Shown here: in pieces, positions 1 to 8,030 of the stretch
How positions within the stretch are numbered: the stretch's first letter is position 1
Layout of the letters: each line of letters opens with the position of its first letter
Assembly: GCA_945881775.1 (NCBI GenBank)
Contig: CAMCVE010000015.1
Span: 1-62,674, forward strand
Source: Bacteriovorax stolpii
Lineage (GTDB): Bacteria > Bdellovibrionota > UBA2428
Length of the DNA stretch: 62,674 nucleotides
Direction of reading: 5' to 3'
The notes under the pieces: generated by a model
What the model was told of the DNA's origin: nothing
Seen by the model: the letters and a program-made list of their open reading frames with translations, nothing else
The model's database searches: none
Position numbers and translations under genes: made by a program

Positions 1-2
1 TT

Positions 3-194
3 GAATTTCTCGTGGAGGCCGTAGGATTAGCCTCTGAGCCTCCCGAAAAATATCTCGTTGTGCTCACCGCAAAAGAGAACTCGCCCTCCGACCTGCTGGG
101 CGTCGAAATGTTTTATTACGGCGAAAGCACTGGACGCAAACGCCTCTATGTCGATTGCTCGAGGCTTGCGCGCAGCGATTCGTCTCGACGCTGA
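3..194 (+). CDS. C-terminal end of an unrecognised protein (partial)
   Basis: The reading frame is open from the left edge and ends in TGA at 192-194, so only the last 63 codons of a longer gene are present. The translation is soluble and charged, with a hydrophobic strand YLVVLTA near the middle and a Tyr/Arg-rich tail. I do not recognise the family. It converges on the SDR-type gene ending at 208, with 13 bases between the two stops. It could be a chance frame, but its composition looks protein-like and the opposite-strand alternative would run into the true end of the SDR gene. Confidence 0.45.
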   Translation, partial: EFLVEAVGLASEPPEKYLVVLTAKENSPSDLLGVEMFYYGESTGRKRLYVDCSRLARSDSSRR

Positions 195-207
195 TCTCGA
201 ACCCCAC

Positions 208-1278
208 TCAAGGGTTTTCAAATGAATCCGTGAGGGCCTCTTTGAGTTCGTCGAGAGACGGGAGCGAGGAACCCTCTCTGTATCGGCTTTCAAAATACAA
301 GTATCTTGAGTTCTGAGCGATGGAGTCGATCACTCCGACTTCCACTCTGAGCGTCTTTAAGAGTCGACTCACGGGCATGGCAACATTTCCAATCCACGAG
401 GGAAGCGCTTGCACCTCTCCCAGAGCCACAGGCTCGGTACCGAGTGCGCGCCTCTCAAAAAATTCCCGGTAGGTATCGAGATAGAGGTTGAAGTAATCCA
501 CCAGGCGGAGATTCGGACCCACGAGCAGTCGGGCCTGCGGCGTTTTGCCATCGAAGGCGCGAGACAACACCGTCTCGGCTATGGGGCCGGCCACATCTTT
601 CAGAATCACAAAGTTCGCGCCTCCCGAGGGAGCATACTTCAGGCGACCCTCGCGAAGCGACATGAGATGGCCGCGAGAATTCTTGGATCCCTCGAGGCTC
701 CCATGCACCACACTCGGGCAAAACAACCAACCGGGCACCTTCGCATTTGACAAGATCCACTCATGGGCCGCGCGCTTGGTCGCATAGTAGGGATAGAAAT
801 TATTGTGGAGCTCCCAATGAGCGAAGTCCTTTTCACTTCGAACTCGACGATCCCCCGTCGTGCCAAAAGCGACCACCGAACTCATGTAGTAAAACGGAGC
901 CTCGCGTTCGTTGGCGAAATTCAAGAGGTCCTGAGTCACGCCAAGATTGAGACGTTCGACAGCGTCATTTTCACTCGAGCCCTTGATGATCGCTGCCATG
1001 TGCAAGACACGCCAGTTGTCCTGGCGAGGAAGCGCTTCGAGAGTCTGCCTGAAACGGGTTTCGTCTTCAAAAGGGACCTCGATCCATTCAATCGCGTCGA
1101 TCTGCGAAACCGGGTCGATGCCGTGCTCCACAAAACGCTTCGCGAGAAGACTCTTCTCATTGTCGGGCTTTTTCCGCGCAAGGACCGTGATCTTGGTGGC
1201 ACGTTCGTCTTTGACGAGTCGAGCGAGAACTTCTGAACCAATAAAGCCCGTAACACCGGTGAGTAAAATTTTCTGCAT
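208..1278 (-). CDS. NAD(P)-dependent epimerase/dehydratase-like (extended SDR) protein
   Basis: This 356-residue protein has the extended short-chain dehydrogenase/reductase plan. The Rossmann glycine motif TGVTGFIG is at residues 7-14, a Ser pair (MSSVVAF) lies near 133, and the catalytic Y164-x3-K168 follows. Such enzymes oxidise, reduce or epimerise NDP-sugars, sterols or similar alcohols; nothing here fixes the substrate. It is the last gene of the purine operon, 6 bp after the phosphopantetheinyl-transferase-like gene, so it is probably co-transcribed. It has no purine role that I know of. A thioester-reductase or ketoreductase role with the neighbouring PPTase is conceivable but is only inference. 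Confidence 0.75.
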   Translation of the reverse strand: MQKILLTGVTGFIGSEVLARLVKDERATKITVLARKKPDNEKSLLAKRFVEHGIDPVSQIDAIEWIEVPFEDETRFRQTLEALPRQDNWRVLHMAAIIKGSSENDAVERLNLGVTQDLLNFANEREAPFYYMSSVVAFGTTGDRRVRSEKDFAHWELHNNFYPYYATKRAAHEWILSNAKVPGWLFCPSVVHGSLEGSKNSRGHLMSLREGRLKYAPSGGANFVILKDVAGPIAETVLSRAFDGKTPQARLLVGPNLRLVDYFNLYLDTYREFFERRALGTEPVALGEVQALPSWIGNVAMPVSRLLKTLRVEVGVIDSIAQNSRYLYFESRYREGSSLPSLDELKEALTDSFENP

Positions 1279-1284
1279 GACGTT

Positions 1285-1794
1285 CTAAGAACTCCTCTTG
1301 GCCAGCGCCAAGAACCAAGGCCCTTGCCAGTCACCCTTCAAATCGAAGCGAAATTCTTCTTCATCGCGCTGAAAAAGCATCTCAGCCGGTCCCGTCCTAA
1401 GAAAATCGCTGAGGACCACGCCCACGTTGTGAGGATAGAGAGCCTTGAAGGCCGCTTCGCGAAAAGCCCATTCCTCTAGAAGTTGGTGTGCGCTGAGAGC
1501 ACCAATCGTGGCACCTGGAATCTTGAGACGACGCTCGAGCCAATCTTTGTTCTGAAATAGAGGACGGCCCTCGACATAAAATTCCAAATCTATGCCGCTT
1601 CGGCAACCCGCGGGAGACTCCACCTCGACTTGCCAAACACCGCCCGTGACATCGGTCTTATTGGTTTTCGAAAAAGCCTCGTCCAGCCCCGCACGGCGAA
1701 AAGGGTGCCAGGAATGCGCCTTGATCCAACCCTTGCGAGTCATCTCATTCAGGAAAGCTGTAAATACCTCGTCGGGTCGAATGTCGATCGTCAT
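1285..1794 (-). CDS. 4'-phosphopantetheinyl transferase superfamily-like protein
   Basis: This 169-residue protein carries the two family landmarks: GIDLE at residues 67-71 (the Mg-binding GIDxE motif) and W109-AFRE-AAF-K117, matching WxxKExxxK with Arg in place of the first Lys. Enzymes of this family move the phosphopantetheine arm of CoA onto a Ser of acyl- or peptidyl-carrier proteins. It is longer than AcpS (about 125) and shorter than Sfp (about 225), so I cannot say which class it serves. Its ATG overlaps the purM stop by 4 bp (ATGA), which indicates translational coupling in the purine operon. No carrier protein is seen in the window. Confidence 0.65.
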   Translation of the reverse strand: MTIDIRPDEVFTAFLNEMTRKGWIKAHSWHPFRRAGLDEAFSKTNKTDVTGGVWQVEVESPAGCRSGIDLEFYVEGRPLFQNKDWLERRLKIPGATIGALSAHQLLEEWAFREAAFKALYPHNVGVVLSDFLRTGPAEMLFQRDEEEFRFDLKGDWQGPWFLALAKRSS

Positions 1795-2834
1795 CTGATT
1801 TCCAAAGATTTTATCTTCACTCGAGGGGTCTCGTCCACCACACCCACCCGGTTGAGTCCCAGGGATTTCAGCTCGGATCGCACGGACTCCGAGAGTCCCT
1901 TATCCAGGACAAGCATCATGCCTTGCCCCATGTTGAAGGTGGTGTAGAGCTCTGTGTCGGTCGCTGCGCTCCGCTCTTTGACCACCTGGGCCCACTTCGG
2001 AAGCTCCCAACCCTCGGGGAAAACAAATCCGAGCTTGCGTCCTTCGGGTTCCGCACGCAGCAGATTCAGGAGTCCCGATCCTGTGATGTGATAGGCCCCT
2101 TGGAAGGCGGACTCAGACCCATGAGCTTTGAGCAGCTCCCTGAGTCGTCTAAAAGAATTCACGTAGAGAGTCGTCGGGAGCATCAGATGCTGACGAATAA
2201 ATGCGGCGTCATCAACGGGATGAAAAAGCTTTCTAAGCCAGCTAAAGCCGTTAGAATGAGGTCCCGACGAGGGCCAAGACCAGATCTCGGCTCCGGGCTG
2301 GATCCGATTGACGTGGAGCCAATCCGAGGGCTGCATTTCGCCCACCGCGAACCCCGAAATATCGAAATGACCAGGTTTGTAGAAGTCGGGCATCTGCGCC
2401 GTTTCACCCCCTACGAGCAAACACTCCGCACGAAGACAAGAAGCGTGCAAACCCTTAATGAAACGATCAAGGGTTCCACCTTTCTGAAGGAAGGCTCCAT
2501 CCGAGAAAGCCACGTAGTCTAGAAACACGAGTGGCTTTGCGCCAACGCAAAGCAAATCATTGACGTTCATGCCCACAAGATCCTGGGCCAAATCTTCGGG
2601 GCTTCCGAGACCGTCAAGTGTCCACAAGAGTTTGGTGCCCACTCCATCACAGCTCGAGGCAATCCAGCGATCGGACGTTAACTCGAAAACTGCAGCGTAA
2701 GAGCCGATACTTTCTTTGAGTCGAGACTTGAGAGCAGACGATCCCTCTCCAGTGATTTTCGTGAGACGCTCGACCCAAGCATCAGCAGCATTGGTATCGA
2801 CACCCGATTCTTCATAAGATTTTTTTTGCGACAT
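1791..2834 (-). CDS. purM: Phosphoribosylformylglycinamidine cyclo-ligase (AIR synthetase)
   Basis: PurM closes FGAM to aminoimidazole ribotide with ATP, step 5 of purine synthesis, in the cytoplasm. Starting at the internal ATG gives 347 residues, the usual PurM length. The N-terminus is family-typical (SYEESGVDTNAAD), followed by the core motifs (SCDGVGTKLLW, MNVNDLLCVGA, GGETAQMPDFY, HSNGFSWLRK). I chose the ATG at 2834 over an upstream in-frame start at 2861 because GGAG lies 6 bp before it and because the extra 9 residues have no counterpart in the family. It follows purH by 17 bp. Confidence 0.95.
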   Translation of the reverse strand: MSQKKSYEESGVDTNAADAWVERLTKITGEGSSALKSRLKESIGSYAAVFELTSDRWIASSCDGVGTKLLWTLDGLGSPEDLAQDLVGMNVNDLLCVGAKPLVFLDYVAFSDGAFLQKGGTLDRFIKGLHASCLRAECLLVGGETAQMPDFYKPGHFDISGFAVGEMQPSDWLHVNRIQPGAEIWSWPSSGPHSNGFSWLRKLFHPVDDAAFIRQHLMLPTTLYVNSFRRLRELLKAHGSESAFQGAYHITGSGLLNLLRAEPEGRKLGFVFPEGWELPKWAQVVKERSAATDTELYTTFNMGQGMMLVLDKGLSESVRSELKSLGLNRVGVVDETPRVKIKSLEIR

Positions 2835-2851
2835 CTCGTACTCCGTTTCCT

Positions 2852-4384
2852 TTAATGCCAAAAGTGGCGGCGTCCGGTGATCTCAACCTTCACGCCGAGT
2901 TCGCGAGCGCGGTCCAATACTTTGATGTCGTTTTTGGAACCTCCGGGCTGCACGAGTCGCCTGAGGCCCGCCGCGTGCATCGCCTCAACAAGGTCTAGGA
3001 ACGGCAAGAACGCGTCGCTACAGAGGAGTGCATTCTCTATTTGAAACTCCTTAAACCGCTCAACAAAGGCCACAGCGCGAGGCATCGCAAGTTTAGAGAA
3101 AGCTTCGACACGGTTGGGCTGGCCTTGGCCGGCTCCCAGCAGAACGACGGAGCCCGAGCGATCGCAAGCCGTGATAGCTAAGCCGTTGGACTTCGAGCAG
3201 GCGCCCATCCACTCAGAGACTCGCATCCAAAACTCTTCACCAGCAGGGAGCTTGAGCGGCACTCCGCTTTCCAGCACATGGTCAGACGCCTGGCGCAGGG
3301 ACCCTAGAGTTCCCGACCACATCTCTGTGTGCATCGATTTCTTTTGTTCAACGAGAACTGTAAGCACTCGTTCTTTCTTCGCGCGATACGCCTCGGCCCA
3401 AGCCTTTGTCTCACTCGAGAGGGGCAGAACCAAAACTTCAATGAACGGTTTCAAAAGTGCTTCGGTGGTCACAGGATCTGGAAGAGTGTTGAATCCGATT
3501 ATACCGCCAAAGCGAGAAACCGGATCCCCCTCCCAGGCCCACCTAAAAACCTCAGCCGCCTGGGAGGGACTTGCCCCAACCGCAGCCCCACAAAGAGTTT
3601 GATGTTTCACCACGCAAACGGCTGGATGCGCGCTCGCATCGAACTCGTTCACGAAGCGCCAAGCCGCTTCAGAGTCGCGGACGTTATTGTAGCTCACGCG
3701 GCCCGAAAACTCGACAGCGGTGGTCCCCACCTCGAAGCGAGCTTTTTGATGGGGATTCTCTCCGTACTCAAGCAGCGGAGCCGAAGTCCAAGCTCCGCTC
3801 GCAGAATTTCTCTCGAGACGCGTGCTCCACTCCGTAACAATCGCTTCATCGAGATTGCGTACGAGAGTGAAGGCCTCCAGTGCAAGACGCTGCCGTAACG
3901 TTGGTGACTCACGCTGAGCAGGAGTGGCAGCCAGAAAACCTGAGTACTGCGTCGAATTGGTGAAGATCCAAACGTGTTTGCAATTCTTTGCGGCAGCGCG
4001 AACCATGGTCGGCCCACCGATGTCCACCCACTCCACCAGCTCATCAAAATCCTTGGATGCCGGTCCCTTCTCTTCAAAAGAATAGAAGTTACACGCGACC
4101 GCAACAATGCGGCTCGCTTCTGGCCACTGAGCCAGGTCCGAAGCCTCGTTGGGCCGCAGCAGGAGCGAGCTGTAGACCTTGTGGTGGAGCGTTTTCACTC
4201 GGCCGCCGAAACGCTCGGGTTCGCCGGTAAAATCTGAAATATCTGTAACCAGAAGCCCCTTGTCTTCGAGATACTTTTTGGTCCCGCCGCTTGCGAGAAT
4301 CCCGACGCCTTCCTTGAGAAAATGCGAGGCGAGCTTTTCGCAGTCTGTCTTGTCCGTGAGAGAAAATAGAGCCCACAGTTTCAT
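2852..4384 (-). CDS. purH: Bifunctional AICAR formyltransferase / IMP cyclohydrolase
   Basis: PurH catalyses the last two steps to IMP: formyl transfer from 10-formyl-THF to AICAR, then ring closure. The 510-residue length is normal. The N-terminal MGS-like cyclohydrolase domain (GVGILASGGTKKYLED) is followed by the transformylase domain. There the usual KHxNPCG motif reads KHQTLCGAA, a modest deviation, and the C-terminus ends in the typical TGRRHFWH. Its ATG overlaps the purQ stop by 4 bp and purM follows after 17 bp, so it sits inside the purine operon. Confidence 0.95.
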   Translation of the reverse strand: MKLWALFSLTDKTDCEKLASHFLKEGVGILASGGTKKYLEDKGLLVTDISDFTGEPERFGGRVKTLHHKVYSSLLLRPNEASDLAQWPEASRIVAVACNFYSFEEKGPASKDFDELVEWVDIGGPTMVRAAAKNCKHVWIFTNSTQYSGFLAATPAQRESPTLRQRLALEAFTLVRNLDEAIVTEWSTRLERNSASGAWTSAPLLEYGENPHQKARFEVGTTAVEFSGRVSYNNVRDSEAAWRFVNEFDASAHPAVCVVKHQTLCGAAVGASPSQAAEVFRWAWEGDPVSRFGGIIGFNTLPDPVTTEALLKPFIEVLVLPLSSETKAWAEAYRAKKERVLTVLVEQKKSMHTEMWSGTLGSLRQASDHVLESGVPLKLPAGEEFWMRVSEWMGACSKSNGLAITACDRSGSVVLLGAGQGQPNRVEAFSKLAMPRAVAFVERFKEFQIENALLCSDAFLPFLDLVEAMHAAGLRRLVQPGGSKNDIKVLDRARELGVKVEITGRRHFWH

Positions 4385-5118
4385 ACCAAGTTTTCCTTAC
4401 TAAAAATACGCTTCATGAGTTTGAGTCCGGCCCCTTCCTGGTTCCAGAGTTCGGCGCGGTGATGTTCAAAATAATCGGTAGCGAAAACATCAGGGTCATC
4501 GAGGGTACCCAGGGCAATTTCTGGGTGAGGCATCATACCGCAGATCACAGATCCTCCGCGGTGACGCACAAGCCCCGCAATGCGGTCACGACTACCGTTG
4601 TCGAAGCTCTCCTCGTCGTAGTGGAGGAAGGCTTTTACTTCCAAAGGGAGACTACCCTTCCAGGACAGGCGCCCTTCACCGTGACGAACCGGAAGACGCA
4701 TTTTCTCCTCGCCCCGCCGCAATCGAATCCATCGATTCTTGAAGCCCCCAGGCTCGTTTCCTAGAAGTCTCGTATCATTGCCGAAAAGACCAGACTCTGT
4801 GAGCACCTGAAAACCATTGCACACTCCAAGAAGGCTCAGCTCGGAAGTTTCAACAGCTTTGAAGAATCCGAGTTCTCGAAGCTTGAGAGCCAGAAGCTTA
4901 CCGCTACCAAAATGATCCGAAAACGAAAAGCCACCCGGGAGCAGCACCCAGTCACCTTTTTCAAAAGGCCAACGAACTTGAACTCCAGCGGAACTCGAAA
5001 GAATCTTTGGAAGAACGAGGTCTTCGACAGCCGAAAATACTCCGGTCGCTTGCGCAGCACGTTTCATCTCGGCTTCGCACTCGATACCCCAACCTTTAAG
5101 GACAAAAGCTTTCGCCAT
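4381..5118 (-). CDS. purQ: FGAM synthase, glutaminase subunit PurQ
   Basis: This 245-residue class I glutamine amidotransferase supplies ammonia to PurL for FGAM formation. The nucleophile Cys is at residue 100 in LLGVCNGFQVL, and the PGGFSFSDHFGSG oxyanion-loop region and a C-terminal MMPHPE motif with the catalytic His-Glu are present. I chose ATG at 5118: GGAG lies 7 bp upstream, and the only earlier in-frame start is a TTG at 5130 inside purL. It begins 2 bp after the purL stop, which fits a stoichiometric PurLQ complex. Confidence 0.95.
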   Translation of the reverse strand: MAKAFVLKGWGIECEAEMKRAAQATGVFSAVEDLVLPKILSSSAGVQVRWPFEKGDWVLLPGGFSFSDHFGSGKLLALKLRELGFFKAVETSELSLLGVCNGFQVLTESGLFGNDTRLLGNEPGGFKNRWIRLRRGEEKMRLPVRHGEGRLSWKGSLPLEVKAFLHYDEESFDNGSRDRIAGLVRHRGGSVICGMMPHPEIALGTLDDPDVFATDYFEHHRAELWNQEGAGLKLMKRIFSKENLV

Positions 5119-5120
5119 AT

Positions 5121-8015
5121 TCAACTCCAAAACCCTTGCTCGCTTCGACCGCGATAAGCCTTGCGAAGCTCAGCGAGATTCCACTCGGTGTCTCGTCCCC
5201 AACGCATGACAAACGGTTTCATGACGACCCCTAGCCTTTTTAGTCCAGGCAATGTCTTTTCGAGATCAGCAATTCGGTGAACGTCACAGGTGAGCACGAA
5301 GCCTCCGAGGCCCTCGGTTAGGAATGTCTCGGCATCGAATCCTTCGAACTCAAGTTGGAGTCCGAGTCCTCGACCAAGACACATCTCGAAAGCCGCCGTT
5401 AGAAGCCCTCCTTCTGAGATGTCTTTAGCGGAACGCACGAGACCTGCCCCTAGGGCCTGAGACATCTGAGAATAGCGAAGGCGAAGGTCTTCGAGCAGTT
5501 GTGCCAGGTCCTCGTCCAGCTCGGCAACGTTGGCTCCTTTGAGCAAGTGTCGCTCCGCCGCAAATCGCTCGAGGCTCACACGCTCCAAGGCGGAATCCCG
5601 CAATGAGGCGCGTAGTGGTGGCAGATAAAAAACGACATCGTTGGGACGCGTGAAAAATCCGTGAGGGACAGTGAGTGGGGATGCGGCCGCCGAGGCCACA
5701 CTCACGACAAGAGTTTCCAGAATATCAAAACCCTCGCTATTATTTTTCATGCTGTCTTTGCCGCTCACAAAAGGCACGCCCCAAGCACGAGTGGCCGATG
5801 AGAGCAGCTCACAGGTGCGCAGGAGTTTCCAGAGAACGCGATCAGACTGCGGACGGCTCGAACTTGGAAGCGGGTCGGGCCATGAGAAATTGTCTAGAAA
5901 ACCCGCCTCTTCCAAGCGGAGACCCGAAAGTAGCCCCTGCCTGATTGCTTCGTCCAAGCTATGAATGACATTGTCATGGATATCACGTCGCCAGGGAGCA
6001 AGTCCGTGACCAAGAGCCACATAGGTCTCGCGACTCGGGTCCTCAGTGATTTCGAGGAGTGAGCCGTCCTGCGGAGATTCTTCCGAAACTCCGCCAAAGG
6101 GAAGTTTGCGTGTGCGCCCCTGCACCTCGTGATCAAAGCGTCTCACCACGCCCTCGCGACTTGTCAGATGCGAGGATGAAAGCAGTCGCGCAAACAAGCC
6201 CTCGGGCTCTAAGTTGAGACTCGACATCCACGAGGCAACGTCTCGAATCGGGGCCCCTCCGCTCAAAACTGCGCGTTCATCGCGCCAAGTCCAATCGGTC
6301 GAGAGCTCCATGAGAGGACAGGCGTCGTGCAAGAAATCGAGTGAAAGCGAAACGAGACTACGTTCCTCGAGACGAACTTCGAATCGTCCCGTATCTGTGA
6401 GATTGCCAAGCTCGTCCCACTCAACGCCCCAATCATTTGCGAGTTTGCAAAAGGCCTCGGGGTCACGGGTGCCGACGGTCATGCGTTCTTGGCTTTCTGA
6501 GAGGAGTCTCTCCCAACCATAAAGTCCTTCGAACTTGGTGCGCAGTCGAGAGAGGTCGATTGTTGCGCCACCAGAACTTTGAGCCATCTCGCCCACACTT
6601 GAAGCGAGGCCTCCAGCACCGTTGTCGGTAAGCGTCGAGATGAGTCCCAGATCACGTGCTTCTATGAGAAACTCCGTCAAACAGCGCTGAACAAAAGGCT
6701 GCGCCACTTGCACGGCACTTCCCGAAAAATCATCAGCCCTAAGATCGCGCGAACTCATGACAGCTCCTCGGAGACCATCCGGGCCCACTGCTCCGCCGAC
6801 GCAAAAAAGCACATCGCCTTTGAGGGCTTTTTTGTCGACATGGTCACGACCGAGCACGCCTAAAGTGCCTGCAAAGACCAAGGGCTTGGCCGCATAAAAC
6901 GGATCAAAAACTACCGAGCCTTGCACCGTTGGAATGCCGCTTTGGTTGCCTCCGTCTTCAATTCCCTTGAGCACGCCTCGACGGATCACATCGGGTGCTA
7001 AGGCCTTCGTGGGCCTGGGCCTTGCCGGATCCGAGTCGGGATCTTCGAAGCACAAAACATCCCAACTCGCGAAGGGCTTTGCGCCAAGACCGGTGCCGAG
7101 AATATCGCGATGCACGCCTACAAGCCCCGTCGAAGCGCCACCATAAGGTGAGATCGCCGAAGGGCTGTTGTGCGTTTCCATCTTGATACAAAATGCCCAA
7201 GGACTTGTGGCGCCTGCTGCTGTCGTAAGACCCAGCACACCCGAATTGTCATGGAAAAGAGAAAGGTAGGTAGAGGGACGACGCTTTTGGAGCTCAAGCG
7301 CAGGAGCCCTCAGATGAGTCTTGAAAAGACCGGCAGTCTTAGGGCTTCGAGCGTCGCGGCCCGTGATCTCGGCTGCAAAGATTTTGTGTTTGCAGTGCTC
7401 GGACCAAGTCTGCGCGACGAGTTCCCACTCTGCGCGATTCAAACGACGCTCGAGTCGAGATTCCTCCGCGCGAATCGCCGCCAGCTCGCGAACTGAAAAC
7501 TCGAGACCAATTGCAGCTGGATCTTCAATGGCATCGAAAGACGGATCAGCCGCGCGCTCGGAGCGACGAGGACTCAGGCGCAGCGCCTTCCAGTCCACAA
7601 GACTTCCCATCCAGATTTGCTCGATGGAAGGTTCGCGCCAAAGAATCTCGAGCGCAGGCTTCAGCCGGGCTGCCTCAGGGGAGGATCCAACGACGATCCA
7701 CGATTCCAGCCGGAGCGAAGCGCTGGCACACTTAAGAAAACTTGAGAGTGATTGCTCCATGGGGTGCACAAGAGCATCGTGATGCTGCCTGGCCAAAACA
7801 GTTCCCGTAAGAGTCATTGATTCCAGGCGAAGCGCATGAGGGAAAAGTCGCTCCAGATCGCTCAGCTGTTCTTTCGAGAGATCACGAAACGAAAGCACGT
7901 CAAAGACCTGAGGGGTCTCGGAACCCGCCGGAAAAAGCGATAGTGTCTCATGAGGTAGGCCACGCCCGAGACACCAGACCGTGTACTGCGAAGATCTTGT
8001 CGTCTCTTGATTCAC
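5121..8015 (-). CDS. purL: FGAM synthase, large synthetase subunit PurL (with N-terminal extension)
   Basis: PurL makes FGAM from FGAR, ATP and ammonia. At 964 residues it is intermediate between small PurL (about 740, partnered by PurS and PurQ) and the 1,300-residue single-chain form that includes the glutaminase. The first 170 or so residues look like the PurS-like/linker region. They are followed by the linker motif EWELVAQTWSEHCKHKIF, the ATP/FGAR motifs (KMETHNSPSAISPYGGAST) and two AIRS-like halves (STLTDNGAGGLASSVGEMA, SAKDISEGGLLTAAFEM). The glutaminase is separate (purQ, next gene), and no purS gene is visible, which agrees with a fused PurS domain. It starts 15 bp after purCD. Confidence 0.93.
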   Translation of the reverse strand: MNQETTRSSQYTVWCLGRGLPHETLSLFPAGSETPQVFDVLSFRDLSKEQLSDLERLFPHALRLESMTLTGTVLARQHHDALVHPMEQSLSSFLKCASASLRLESWIVVGSSPEAARLKPALEILWREPSIEQIWMGSLVDWKALRLSPRRSERAADPSFDAIEDPAAIGLEFSVRELAAIRAEESRLERRLNRAEWELVAQTWSEHCKHKIFAAEITGRDARSPKTAGLFKTHLRAPALELQKRRPSTYLSLFHDNSGVLGLTTAAGATSPWAFCIKMETHNSPSAISPYGGASTGLVGVHRDILGTGLGAKPFASWDVLCFEDPDSDPARPRPTKALAPDVIRRGVLKGIEDGGNQSGIPTVQGSVVFDPFYAAKPLVFAGTLGVLGRDHVDKKALKGDVLFCVGGAVGPDGLRGAVMSSRDLRADDFSGSAVQVAQPFVQRCLTEFLIEARDLGLISTLTDNGAGGLASSVGEMAQSSGGATIDLSRLRTKFEGLYGWERLLSESQERMTVGTRDPEAFCKLANDWGVEWDELGNLTDTGRFEVRLEERSLVSLSLDFLHDACPLMELSTDWTWRDERAVLSGGAPIRDVASWMSSLNLEPEGLFARLLSSSHLTSREGVVRRFDHEVQGRTRKLPFGGVSEESPQDGSLLEITEDPSRETYVALGHGLAPWRRDIHDNVIHSLDEAIRQGLLSGLRLEEAGFLDNFSWPDPLPSSSRPQSDRVLWKLLRTCELLSSATRAWGVPFVSGKDSMKNNSEGFDILETLVVSVASAAASPLTVPHGFFTRPNDVVFYLPPLRASLRDSALERVSLERFAAERHLLKGANVAELDEDLAQLLEDLRLRYSQMSQALGAGLVRSAKDISEGGLLTAAFEMCLGRGLGLQLEFEGFDAETFLTEGLGGFVLTCDVHRIADLEKTLPGLKRLGVVMKPFVMRWGRDTEWNLAELRKAYRGRSEQGFWS

Positions 8016-8030
8016 GTCAACGTTTCCTTC

